Shown: positions 1 to 6,116, counted from the stretch's first letter. The stretch is 6,116 bases of DNA from Patescibacteria group bacterium (GCA_018901355.1 JAHIEZ010000042.1:1-6116), one strand, 5' to 3'. The notes: generated from the letters alone by a model not told the origin. Translations and numbers: made by a program.

Positions 1-7
1 AATTGAG

Positions 8-433
8 ATGGCGATGCCCAAATTAAAGGGAGTAATTGATTTATTTGAAGGTTTAAGAGATAGTGGTGTGGTGGGTGGAGGAACTGGCGAAAGTGCGACG
101 GTGTTTGTGCGTATGGTTGATATGACTGAATCTTACGAGAGAAATGGTAGATACAACAGAGGAAGAAAAGAAGAAAATTGTCTTTTCCCGGGAGTGGTCT
201 TGTGTTTCGATTTTTGGGGAACAGACGGTCGAGATGATGGTTTCAGCCATGGGTATTCTAAAGTAACAGCATATGTAGACCAAGAAAGATTGATGATAGT
301 GGGATGTCTTTCTTGGATGAGTAAGGTGGTAGAGAATCCTTCAGATTTAAATACTGTGGTGGCGAAGGCCATTTTGGATCCAGAGAGAGTGGACATTTTT
401 AATGGCTGGCCTCTTGATTGGGGACCGGGCTAG
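8..433 (+). CDS. Unrecognised 141-residue protein, possibly 5'-partial
   Basis: I do not recognise this protein. It is an open frame ending in TAG at 431-433. The first ATG is at 8 and another at 14, but the two codons before it (ATT GAG) are also open to the window edge, so the gene may begin upstream and the true start cannot be decided. No ribosome binding site is visible in the few bases available. The product is soluble in appearance: a short amphipathic start, a Gly-rich turn (GGGTG near residues 23-27), a basic stretch around residues 46-55, then alternating hydrophobic segments (PGVVLCFDFWG, residues 61-71; RLMIVGCLSWM, residues 94-104) that look like beta strands, and a Trp/Gly/Pro-rich end. 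There is no membrane segment or signal peptide. It lies 51 nt before the next gene on the same strand, which has its own promoter. The G-rich, C-poor coding strand matches that gene and supports it being real. The antisense frames across it are shadows. Confidence 0.65.
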   Translation: MAMPKLKGVIDLFEGLRDSGVVGGGTGESATVFVRMVDMTESYERNGRYNRGRKEENCLFPGVVLCFDFWGTDGRDDGFSHGYSKVTAYVDQERLMIVGCLSWMSKVVENPSDLNTVVAKAILDPERVDIFNGWPLDWGPG

Positions 434-468
434 TTTGATTGGTAAAAGTAAGTTTTTAGATTTAGGAA

Positions 469-477
469 TGGTATAAT
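469..477 (+). promoter_or_regulatory. Extended -10 promoter (TGGTATAAT), probably giving a leaderless mRNA
   Basis: A perfect TATAAT at 472-477 is preceded by TGG at 469-471, which makes a consensus extended -10 (TGn-TATAAT). No good -35 is seen at 16-18 bp spacing; an extended -10 commonly tolerates a poor -35. The end of the box is 7 nt before the A of ATG at 485, exactly where a sigma-70-type polymerase would start. The mRNA would therefore begin at or next to the start codon, and TTG at 479 would be upstream of the transcript. Confidence 0.75.
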
Positions 478-484
478 TTTGAGT

Positions 485-2773
485 ATGAGTGGATATCAAG
501 AAAACCCGGTTTGGGGTGCGAGTTTTGAAGAAAGACTAGTGGTTGTTAATTGGGCTGATAATTTTGCAATAAATCATATTTTAACTCCAAGAAATGAAGC
601 GGAAAAAAAATATAGGGAAAGAATAGCAGGAAAATTGTTGCGCGAGGTCACGGAATTGCCAGTGGACAATGTGGCAATTTTGTTGAATCGGGCAAAAAAA
701 CCGGGTGAGGAAGGAGCCAAGGCAGAGAAAGGATTGCGGGTTTTGTCGGGAGCAGTTTACAAGTTGATGAGAGATGGAAACTTGGAGATAGCGAATCAAC
801 AGGGAGGATTGACGAATTTGGCTGATGTTTTAGGGAGAGGAAGTGTGGTGGAAATTGATGATGTCTTGCCGGCGGTGTGGAAAGGTTTGGGAGATAGGGT
901 GCGAGAGAATGAAATAAAGAGTCCTGGAATTTTGAAACTTTTGGACAGTTTGGATAAAGCGAAAGCAAGGGGAGGAACTGGGGTTGGTTTTTTGGATTTG
1001 CAAAAGAAGATAGCTGAACGGATAGATACTTTGTTTTTGGATGGGCAGGTTGATGCTAGTGAAGCAATTATGGTGACAACTTATTTGAGGGCTGAAGCAG
1101 AAAGTGTGGGAGGAGGGCCACAGGGACAGGTGCAAGGGAGAGTGGAACCAGCACAAACGCCGCCGGGGCCGGATCAGGGGGGAGGACAAAAGGAAGGTGA
1201 TCATCGACAAGGAAGGACACAACCAGCTATTTCTCCTGTGTTTGCGGGTAAAGACATGGATCCAGTAATGTTAGGATCTTGGGAAACGATGAAAGGAATT
1301 GAGGAATCGGTAGGAAAGTTAACTGGGACTAATAGGGGGGTAATAGATGAATGGATGTTTAAAATTTTGGATAATGTAGGAAGAGAACCACTCTTTTTTG
1401 CTGGGGCAGGATGGCAACAAATTATCCCTTTTATGGAAAGATCATTAAGAGAAATGGGAATGAATGAGTCTCATTTGGCTGAGGAAATAAAAAGAGCAAG
1501 AGCTCATTGTTTATGTGTGACCCAGAGAGAAAATATTTTTCATTGTGACGGTGATGCTAATAATTATGTAGAAAGAAGTGCTCCTCCTGCTTTTTTACCA
1601 GATTTGCAGTGGGATTCTGATATGGCGAAAGTAGTAAGAGAGCATCCGGTGGTAGAATTTTTTAGAGATTGGTATGTAAATGGAAGTTCGGGTGTAATTT
1701 GGGGGAAGAATGGAGGGGATGTTGTAAATAGATTGAAAGGAACACCGGGGGGGAGGGGAATTTATCAATGGGCGGAAGATTTGAAAGAGACGATAATGAA
1801 GAATGAGGCTACGGCTAAAGGTTTGGAAGATTTTTGCGAACAAAAAGAACCTGGGAGTTGGAATCCAAAGATATTGAAGGAGCAGTTGGAGATGGCTATT
1901 TCTTATTTTGTTGTTGAGGATTATCCTCGTTGGGCTTTTTGGGCAATGAATAAAGCATCTAGTGGGAGTGATGAGACAAGAGCGGAAGTTCCTTGGCTTG
2001 ATCCTGATAAAGCGCATTTGCATTCGATTAAGGCTATTGGTAAAGGAAGAACAGGAGAAGTAGTTGTTTGGAATGCAGAAAACCTAGGAGTTAATCATCC
2101 TTTTTTGTCTTTAGTGAGACCGGTAGATTTGGTGAGATTTAAAGGAGGTTGGGATGAATCGATTTTGAGACCATTGGAGCATGCTTTTCAATATTTAGCT
2201 TTTGGAAAGTGGAGTGAAGACAAGGTTCTTACTCCGTCTGAGGTAAAAATTAAGGATTTTGGAAGATGGAATGCGTTGTGGTCAGCGGTGATAGGTAACA
2301 CGAGAGGTGACATGATAGATGACTTTGAAGATTTGATGAAAGGTTTTGACAAGATGGTGGATATGGATCCAAACAGGAAAGATAGGGCGGATTTTTTTGG
2401 TTATATTGCGGGAGAGATCGTTTATTCTAAAGTTTTAGCTTTAACATCGGGAAGAAGAGGAAGAGCTTTTTCTAATATAGCGAGGGCTTTGGCGATTGAA
2501 GCTAGTTCGGTGCCAAAAGAACATCAACAGGCGATGCAGGCATTTGCCGGGAGTGGTTTTTCTGCGGAATATGGTCAGATTAAAGAAATTGTGGACAGGC
2601 TTGGTTTAAATTTTGGAGCTTCTCCTCATTATAGAACAGCTTTGGATATTTTGATAACTGAAGCGGCTGATCCTGAATTGGCTAAAAGTTTAGCTCCAAT
2701 AAGAAAGGTTTTGTTGGGGATTATGGCGGTGGGGAATACTTTTACTGGTGGAGGTTCACAGAAGAAAAGGTAG
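485..2773 (+). CDS. Large unrecognised two-block soluble protein (762 aa)
   Basis: I do not recognise a family. I chose ATG 485 over the longer frame from TTG 479 because the TTG is only 2 nt after the TATAAT box, and transcription should start near 485. Residues 1 to about 207 are mostly helical and charged. Residues about 208-253 form a low-complexity linker rich in Gly, Pro, Gln and Glu. Residues about 254-762 form a second, larger block rich in Trp and aromatic residues (for example WAEDLKE, YPRWAFWAMNK, FGRWNALWSAV). There are only four Cys (342, 344, 354, 451); the first three, C-x-C followed by a third Cys nine residues on, could form a small metal or disulfide site but match no zinc-finger pattern I know. 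There is no signal peptide or membrane segment, so a cytoplasmic scaffold or structural role is possible but unproven. The C-terminus is basic (QKKR). It converges with the - strand cluster. The coding strand carries G6-G7 runs and very little C. Confidence 0.9.
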   Translation: MSGYQENPVWGASFEERLVVVNWADNFAINHILTPRNEAEKKYRERIAGKLLREVTELPVDNVAILLNRAKKPGEEGAKAEKGLRVLSGAVYKLMRDGNLEIANQQGGLTNLADVLGRGSVVEIDDVLPAVWKGLGDRVRENEIKSPGILKLLDSLDKAKARGGTGVGFLDLQKKIAERIDTLFLDGQVDASEAIMVTTYLRAEAESVGGGPQGQVQGRVEPAQTPPGPDQGGGQKEGDHRQGRTQPAISPVFAGKDMDPVMLGSWETMKGIEESVGKLTGTNRGVIDEWMFKILDNVGREPLFFAGAGWQQIIPFMERSLREMGMNESHLAEEIKRARAHCLCVTQRENIFHCDGDANNYVERSAPPAFLPDLQWDSDMAKVVREHPVVEFFRDWYVNGSSGVIWGKNGGDVVNRLKGTPGGRGIYQWAEDLKETIMKNEATAKGLEDFCEQKEPGSWNPKILKEQLEMAISYFVVEDYPRWAFWAMNKASSGSDETRAEVPWLDPDKAHLHSIKAIGKGRTGEVVVWNAENLGVNHPFLSLVRPVDLVRFKGGWDESILRPLEHAFQYLAFGKWSEDKVLTPSEVKIKDFGRWNALWSAVIGNTRGDMIDDFEDLMKGFDKMVDMDPNRKDRADFFGYIAGEIVYSKVLALTSGRRGRAFSNIARALAIEASSVPKEHQQAMQAFAGSGFSAEYGQIKEIVDRLGLNFGASPHYRTALDILITEAADPELAKSLAPIRKVLLGIMAVGNTFTGGGSQKKR

Positions 2774-2809
2774 AGAAAAGGATGTACAGAAAGAGGTTTG
2801 TTTAATTTT

Positions 2810-2938
2810 TTAGTTAAGGAGGGGTGTTGGAGGTTTGGGGACTCCAGTACTAGGAGTGTTATGTGATTGTTTAGAAAGTATTTTTATGGCTTTTTTTATT
2901 TTTTCAATAGCTTTTTGATAATATTTTTTTGAGTTCAT
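2810..2938 (-). CDS. Small 42-residue Lys-rich protein sharing its tail with the upstream membrane protein
   Basis: ATG at 2938-2936 opens a frame of 42 codons ending in TAA at 2812-2810. It lies 24 nt after the stop of the membrane-protein gene, in the same frame but separated from it by three stop codons. Residues 1-24 form a lysine-rich, probably helical segment (AIEKIKKAIKIL at its core). Residues 27-39 form a proline-rich tail, NTPSTGVPKPPTP. The tail aligns with the last residues of the membrane protein, NTSNTGIPKPKP: 7 of 10 residues are identical over NTPSTGVPKP, with one V/I substitution, and 22 of 30 bases match. That match is the main argument that this frame is, or was, coding. 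No Shine-Dalgarno sequence is visible and no -10 stands 7-8 nt upstream, so it would depend on read-through from the gene before it. Alternatives are a decayed tandem duplicate of the membrane gene's 3' end, or a chance open frame in A-rich DNA. Confidence 0.45.
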   Translation of the reverse strand: MNSKKYYQKAIEKIKKAIKILSKQSHNTPSTGVPKPPTPLLN

Positions 2939-2962
2939 TTTTGAGTTGTTTTATTAAGGTGT

Positions 2963-4594
2963 TTAGGGTTTGGGTTTGGGAATTCCGGTATTGGAAGTAT
3001 TGCTTAGTGGTTGAGCAAGGGTTGTTTGGCTTTGATTGATTGTTTGTGAAGCTTGTTTGGTTTGAGCGGCAGATTTAATTTTGTCGCGAGTGTTTTTATA
3101 AATATCAGATCCAGTTAGGGTGGTCCAGTTTTTATATTGTTCTGCGGCGCGACCAACAAAAACAAAAGGAGAGGCTGTTTTTAAAGATTCGCCAATGGCT
3201 GTGCCAAAAGGAGAAGGTTTGATCTGGAAAATAACTTGGGGAATTAAGTCGGGGAGTTTGGAAACCAAAAGTATACCAGCAAAGCCGATGACGGCTCGAG
3301 TGATACCTGCCACACCTGTTAACATACCGGGAGCCCACAAATCTCCGCTTTTTTGTATTTGAAAAATGATTAAGTTGAGCATGACGAGAAAAAGGAAGGA
3401 AATGGGGAAGACAGATAGGTTGATAGCTAATCCTGTAATCCAGGAACCGAAACCTATTTTGACGCCAGGAAAAGAGCCTAGGCCGATTTCCAAGGGTCCG
3501 AGAATTATTTTGAGAATAACATTGAGATATGTTTTGGCCAAACCGAAAACGAATTGAATGAGTTTAATAAGAACAAAAATTTGGATTATAAGGAAGATTA
3601 AAGCTGTACCGATTAAAAATCCTCCTACTCGTGCGCCAGGTATGGGCAGGGGTCCGCCGAGAATAGCCCCAACAAAACCACCGGTTAAGACAGATATCAT
3701 AAGAATCATGGTTTGAGGGAGAGCAAGATTTAATAATTTAAGGGTTTGCCATCGATCGGCGGAGGCAAGTTGGGAAAAATTATAGAATTGATAGTTACCT
3801 CCAGCAGTTTGCGAAAGCCATTCCCAAAATTTTCCTACAGCTTTTGGAGGAAAAAGATCGCTGGAGAGAGAGGTGCCGTTGGCGGAAAAGAGGACAGAAA
3901 GAGAAAGAGCCTGGATTAAGTTCATTAGATCAATTAGAAGGCCGGCGATGGCGTAGGAAAAGGTGACTAAAATAAGGGTAGTGATGATTTTTGGGATGGC
4001 GGTTTGAATGGTGATGACAGTTTGGGGACCGGTTTTGACGCGGAACATGACCAAAATACCTAAAATAACAAAAATAATGGCAGAAAGAGAGTAAACAATG
4101 TTTCTAAAGCCTTTCCAAAGAGGAAGTAAAGGCTGAAGGCCGGAGAAACCAGCGCCTTGAGCGTAGGCGGGTTTACCCAAAAAATTGTCTTTGACTTGGG
4201 CCAGATATTCGATGCCGGAGGCGGGAGGGGTATAAAGGGCGGCAATGAGATTGGTGGTAGTACCGATAGCGCCACCGGGAACAAAAGAAGTTTCGGGATT
4301 GTTGATACTATCGGCAATATTTTTGGTGCCAACCAAGGTGTCGAGGGTTTTTAGGATGGTATTGTCCATATTGGAACTGACCCAGTTTTCCAGATTGGGA
4401 TTGCCTTCTTCGATAGTTTGGGAGTATTGAGTGATAATGTCAGCTGGCTCGGCTTGGGCTGTGAGGGATTGAGTAATGAAGGTGCCGGTGAAGACAAAAA
4501 GAGCGATGATAAGAGACCAAGAGAGAGTAGATAATTTGGGGAAAAGGCGAGTATTTCGGTGATTTAGTTTGACGAGCAGGTTTTGCAAGGACAT
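2963..4594 (-). CDS. Polytopic membrane protein with signal-like N-terminus; possibly VirB6/TrbL-like
   Basis: A 543-residue membrane protein. The frame can start at ATG 4612, but that ATG overlaps a TGCTAAAAT extended -10, so I prefer ATG 4594 (MSLQNLL). A basic N-terminal stretch is followed by a hydrophobic core at about residues 26-43 and an A-Q-A cleavage-like site at 46-48, so it is probably a signal peptide or anchor. Residues about 49-160 look extracytoplasmic. Hydrophobic spans follow near 166-184, 201-223, 293-313, 325-351, 389-413 and 430-445, with a Gly/Pro-containing hydrophobic hairpin near 356-374. The end (about 455-543) is polar, rich in Gln, Thr and Ser, and closes in IPKPKP. 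The large soluble segment followed by clustered spans with conserved-looking Pro and Gly resembles the VirB6/TrbL-type channel proteins of type IV secretion loci in Patescibacteria; this is a resemblance from memory, not a motif match. No ATPase or pilin gene is present to support it. It follows the hydrolase-like gene by 54 nt and precedes a small ORF with a matching tail. Confidence 0.9.
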   Translation of the reverse strand: MSLQNLLVKLNHRNTRLFPKLSTLSWSLIIALFVFTGTFITQSLTAQAEPADIITQYSQTIEEGNPNLENWVSSNMDNTILKTLDTLVGTKNIADSINNPETSFVPGGAIGTTTNLIAALYTPPASGIEYLAQVKDNFLGKPAYAQGAGFSGLQPLLPLWKGFRNIVYSLSAIIFVILGILVMFRVKTGPQTVITIQTAIPKIITTLILVTFSYAIAGLLIDLMNLIQALSLSVLFSANGTSLSSDLFPPKAVGKFWEWLSQTAGGNYQFYNFSQLASADRWQTLKLLNLALPQTMILMISVLTGGFVGAILGGPLPIPGARVGGFLIGTALIFLIIQIFVLIKLIQFVFGLAKTYLNVILKIILGPLEIGLGSFPGVKIGFGSWITGLAINLSVFPISFLFLVMLNLIIFQIQKSGDLWAPGMLTGVAGITRAVIGFAGILLVSKLPDLIPQVIFQIKPSPFGTAIGESLKTASPFVFVGRAAEQYKNWTTLTGSDIYKNTRDKIKSAAQTKQASQTINQSQTTLAQPLSNTSNTGIPKPKP

Positions 4595-4602
4595 GTAGGA
4601 TA

Positions 4603-4611
4603 ATTTTAGCA
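4603..4611 (-). promoter_or_regulatory. Extended -10 promoter (TGCTAAAAT) overlapping the upstream ATG
   Basis: On the - strand, TGC at 4611-4609 is followed by TAAAAT at 4608-4603, one mismatch from TATAAT. Eight bases separate the box from ATG at 4594-4592. The geometry copies the + strand promoter at 469-477, so transcription should begin at or just before ATG 4594. The ATG at 4612 then supplies the TG of the extended -10 rather than a start codon. No convincing -35 is seen; the position it would occupy lies inside the palindromic repeat. Confidence 0.55.
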
Positions 4612-4621
4612 TGAATGAAGA

Positions 4622-4664
4622 GATCCTGAAATCCCTAAAGGGACCTACGGCAGTTCAGGATGAC
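4622..4664. repeat. Nested palindromic intergenic repeat, REP-like
   Basis: An outer inverted repeat of 8 bp, ATCCTGAA at 4623-4630 and TTCAGGAT at 4654-4661, encloses an inner hairpin, TCCC (4632-4635) and GGGA (4640-4643), with a TAAA loop. On the - strand the tetranucleotide GTAG (4648-4645) sits one base 5' of the inner hairpin, the arrangement found in REP elements recognised by RAYT/IS200-type transposases. The outer arms with their flanks (AGATCCTGAA and TTCAGGATGAC) resemble a palindrome I recall as dispersed in many bacterial genomes. It fills most of the gap between two - strand genes. No T-run follows on the - strand, so it is a poor intrinsic terminator. Only one copy is in the window, so repetition is not shown here. 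Confidence 0.6.
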
Positions 4665-4666
4665 AA

Positions 4667-6116
4667 TTAAAGTTGCCAGGAGGCGGGGTGGAGCATTTTG
4701 GCAAATTTTTCGAAGGTTTTTTGAGGTAAACCGCCGCCGGGGCTTTTGAGGTCAATATCACCGCTGGTGGCGGAACCGGGGCTATCGGCTGATTCTTGGT
4801 CAGAGGCAGGAATGAAACTGGAAGCAAAGTCGGTTTGAGTTTCGATGCCTTTTTCTAAGCGGGGATCATATTGTTCTTCTATGTCAACGGGAGCGGAAAC
4901 TTTTTGACTGTGAAAGATTTGGAGAGCTTGAGCTAAGCGTTTGAAGAAATTAAACTGAATGGGGTTGGTGTTGTCTTCGACAGAGGAACGTTCAACGGTT
5001 TGACAGATTTTGACGGGAGAATTTTTGTGGGAGGCGGGAAGCATTTGCTGGACAACAGCGGTGTCAAGATGAATGGCGGCATTGGGAAGCATGCGGTCGT
5101 GGACGGTTTGGCCATGATCATCAGTAGCAATGACTTTGGAATTTAGGGAACCGGCGGCAGTAAGATTGAGATAAGGATAGGCCAGGGCATGACAGGGGTG
5201 AGAAGTGTCGGCCAGATAAACCGGCAGACAGGAGCTATCGGGTTTACCGCAATTTAAAGAATAGCAACCGGAATCACAATCCCAGGCGATTTGTTCGTTT
5301 AAAACTTGACCGGTTTGAGCTTGAGAAATAAGGTCATCTTTGATGGCTTTTTGATTTTTGACAGGAGTGGATTTGTAGGCAGAGCTAATATATTGATCTT
5401 GAGAGAAAGAGGTGAAGGCTTGGTGAAGCTTGGTTTTGCCGGCAAGAAAATTGGTGATGGGTTTGAAATAAATAGTAAGATAGCGGGAAAATTTACTGGC
5501 GTATTTGTCTTCTTCTATTTGCTGATTGATGGAATCAACAGTGCGGGGAATGGGGTTGTCGTTTTCATCTTTGGCGTTTTGGTCAACGTCATATTGTTGT
5601 TCGGCGGTGGTTTGGTAGGTACAGACAGTGACATATTGTTGAGCGGGAGGGTAATTGTCGTGATGTTTATCCAGAGGATGAAGGGCTTCACCCGGCTGGG
5701 CAGGATTGGCAGAATCAATATTGACGGGGGGAAGAGAGGTAGATTCTAAACGACAGTCGGGAGTTTCCAGACAGCGGGTGGGAGCTTCGCCAACATAGAA
5801 AGGTTTACCCAGAGCTTGAGCCTGACTTAGAGCCTGAAGAGCACTGCCTTTTTCGGCGTCGTTGTAAAAATGAGCAGAGGTGAGGGTAATGTCGGAAGCG
5901 GAATTGCTGTTTTGATAATCGCCGTTTTGAGGAGTGTCACCTAAGGTGCCGGGTTGGCTGGCCATTTGGCCGATGCTGATTTGGGCGGAGGGATTGATGG
6001 AGTGAATGACGGAAGAAACATGGGCAATCCAGGAATTGTAGGCGGGGGGACAGGAAGATTGGCCACTGCAATGAGGCTCGTTGGCCAATTCGTAAGCAAA
6101 AAGAGCGGGATGGTTG
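4667..6116 (-). CDS. Exported glycoside hydrolase-like protein, clan GH-A type, 5'-partial, with long Cys-containing tail
   Basis: The frame runs off the window edge at 6116; 482 codons are present and the N-terminus is missing. The nearest in-frame start-like codon, TTG at 6088, is not a real start because it falls inside a catalytic motif: read from the edge the protein begins NHPALFAYELANEPH. Asn12-Glu13-Pro14 is the classic clan GH-A acid/base motif, as in GH5 cellulases and mannanases. A His-x-Tyr (AHFYN, His82 and Tyr84) and the strand GKPFYVGEAP with Glu110 as candidate nucleophile follow at the expected order and spacing, so this is the second half of a TIM barrel. Retaining cleavage of a beta-linked polysaccharide is the family expectation; the substrate is unknown. 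From about residue 120 comes a 360-residue tail I do not recognise, with a Cys cluster (280, 284, 289, 296, 308) and a further Cys at 371. Eleven Cys in total suggest disulfides and export. There is no C-terminal membrane anchor. It ends 54 nt before the membrane-protein gene. Confidence 0.85.
   Translation of the reverse strand, partial: NHPALFAYELANEPHCSGQSSCPPAYNSWIAHVSSVIHSINPSAQISIGQMASQPGTLGDTPQNGDYQNSNSASDITLTSAHFYNDAEKGSALQALSQAQALGKPFYVGEAPTRCLETPDCRLESTSLPPVNIDSANPAQPGEALHPLDKHHDNYPPAQQYVTVCTYQTTAEQQYDVDQNAKDENDNPIPRTVDSINQQIEEDKYASKFSRYLTIYFKPITNFLAGKTKLHQAFTSFSQDQYISSAYKSTPVKNQKAIKDDLISQAQTGQVLNEQIAWDCDSGCYSLNCGKPDSSCLPVYLADTSHPCHALAYPYLNLTAAGSLNSKVIATDDHGQTVHDRMLPNAAIHLDTAVVQQMLPASHKNSPVKICQTVERSSVEDNTNPIQFNFFKRLAQALQIFHSQKVSAPVDIEEQYDPRLEKGIETQTDFASSFIPASDQESADSPGSATSGDIDLKSPGGGLPQKTFEKFAKMLHPASWQL

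Noticed and set aside
148..175. Purine-rich stretch as a regulatory tract
   Set aside because: It is in frame in the first gene, encoding the basic Arg/Lys/Glu segment, and needs no other explanation.
830..1222. A 130-codon - strand frame within the 762-residue gene
   Set aside because: Its Ser/Pro/Leu/His-rich translation is typical of an antisense shadow of a G- and A-rich gene, and it overlaps the coding linker. The same applies to the other antisense frames in the window.
2841..2857. ACTCC/GGAGT hairpin as terminator of the + strand unit
   Set aside because: The stem is only 5 bp with a 7-base loop and no adjacent T-run, and it falls inside the coding tail of the small - strand ORF.
2881..2930. 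T-runs on the + strand read as terminator tails
   Set aside because: No stem precedes them directly; they are the complement of lysine AAA codons in the small ORF.
2961..2980. Telomere-like TTTAGGG/TTTGGG repeats on the + strand
   Set aside because: They are the reverse complement of the codons for the final Pro-Lys-Pro-Lys-Pro of the membrane protein plus its stop.
5306..5749. A 147-codon + strand frame within the hydrolase-like gene
   Set aside because: It is antisense to a frame with clear catalytic motifs. Its own translation is Gly/Val/Ile-biased from the G-rich strand and matches nothing.
6086..6088. TTG as start of the hydrolase-like gene
   Set aside because: The frame stays open to the window edge and the residues before it (HPALFAYE) complete the GH-A motif ELANEP, so the TTG is an internal Leu.

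Overview
The window looks like a piece of a small bacterial genome of the Candidate Phyla Radiation (Patescibacteria, perhaps Microgenomates). This is an inference from style, not from a marker gene: long orphan proteins, no obvious Shine-Dalgarno sequences, promoter -10 boxes lying almost on the start codons, and a polytopic membrane protein of a kind I associate with the type IV secretion/pilus-like loci of that group. There is no rRNA, tRNA, CRISPR array or transposase gene. TAA and TAG close all the reading frames and nothing requires a non-standard code.

Layout: two genes on the + strand (8-433, an unrecognised 141-residue protein whose true start may lie before the window; 485-2773, an unrecognised 762-residue soluble protein of two blocks joined by a Gly/Pro/Gln linker) converge on three genes on the - strand. 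Read in - strand order, these are the C-terminal 482 codons of an apparently exported glycoside-hydrolase-like protein (6116-4667, open at the window edge), a polytopic membrane protein (4594-2963), and a 42-codon lysine-rich small ORF (2938-2810). The small ORF is reported here because its C-terminal tail closely matches that of the membrane protein just upstream. The 54-nt gap between the hydrolase and the membrane protein is almost filled by a nested palindrome resembling a dispersed REP-type repeat.

Two promoters can be read directly. TGGTATAAT at 469-477 and TGCTAAAAT at 4611-4603 (- strand) are both extended -10 elements placed 7-8 nt before an ATG. This predicts leaderless or nearly leaderless mRNAs and corrects two start codons: TTG 479 to ATG 485, and ATG 4612 to ATG 4594. 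In the second case the upstream ATG is itself the TG of the extended -10.

How the genes work together: the - strand trio looks like an envelope module, with an extracytoplasmic clan GH-A-type enzyme, a multi-spanning membrane protein with a signal-peptide-like N-terminus, and a small protein sharing its tail. A surface or secretion machine acting on envelope or host glycans is an inference. The + strand pair has no recognisable function. G exceeds C on the + strand on both sides of the convergent junction in the stretches I counted, so the skew follows the DNA strand rather than gene direction.
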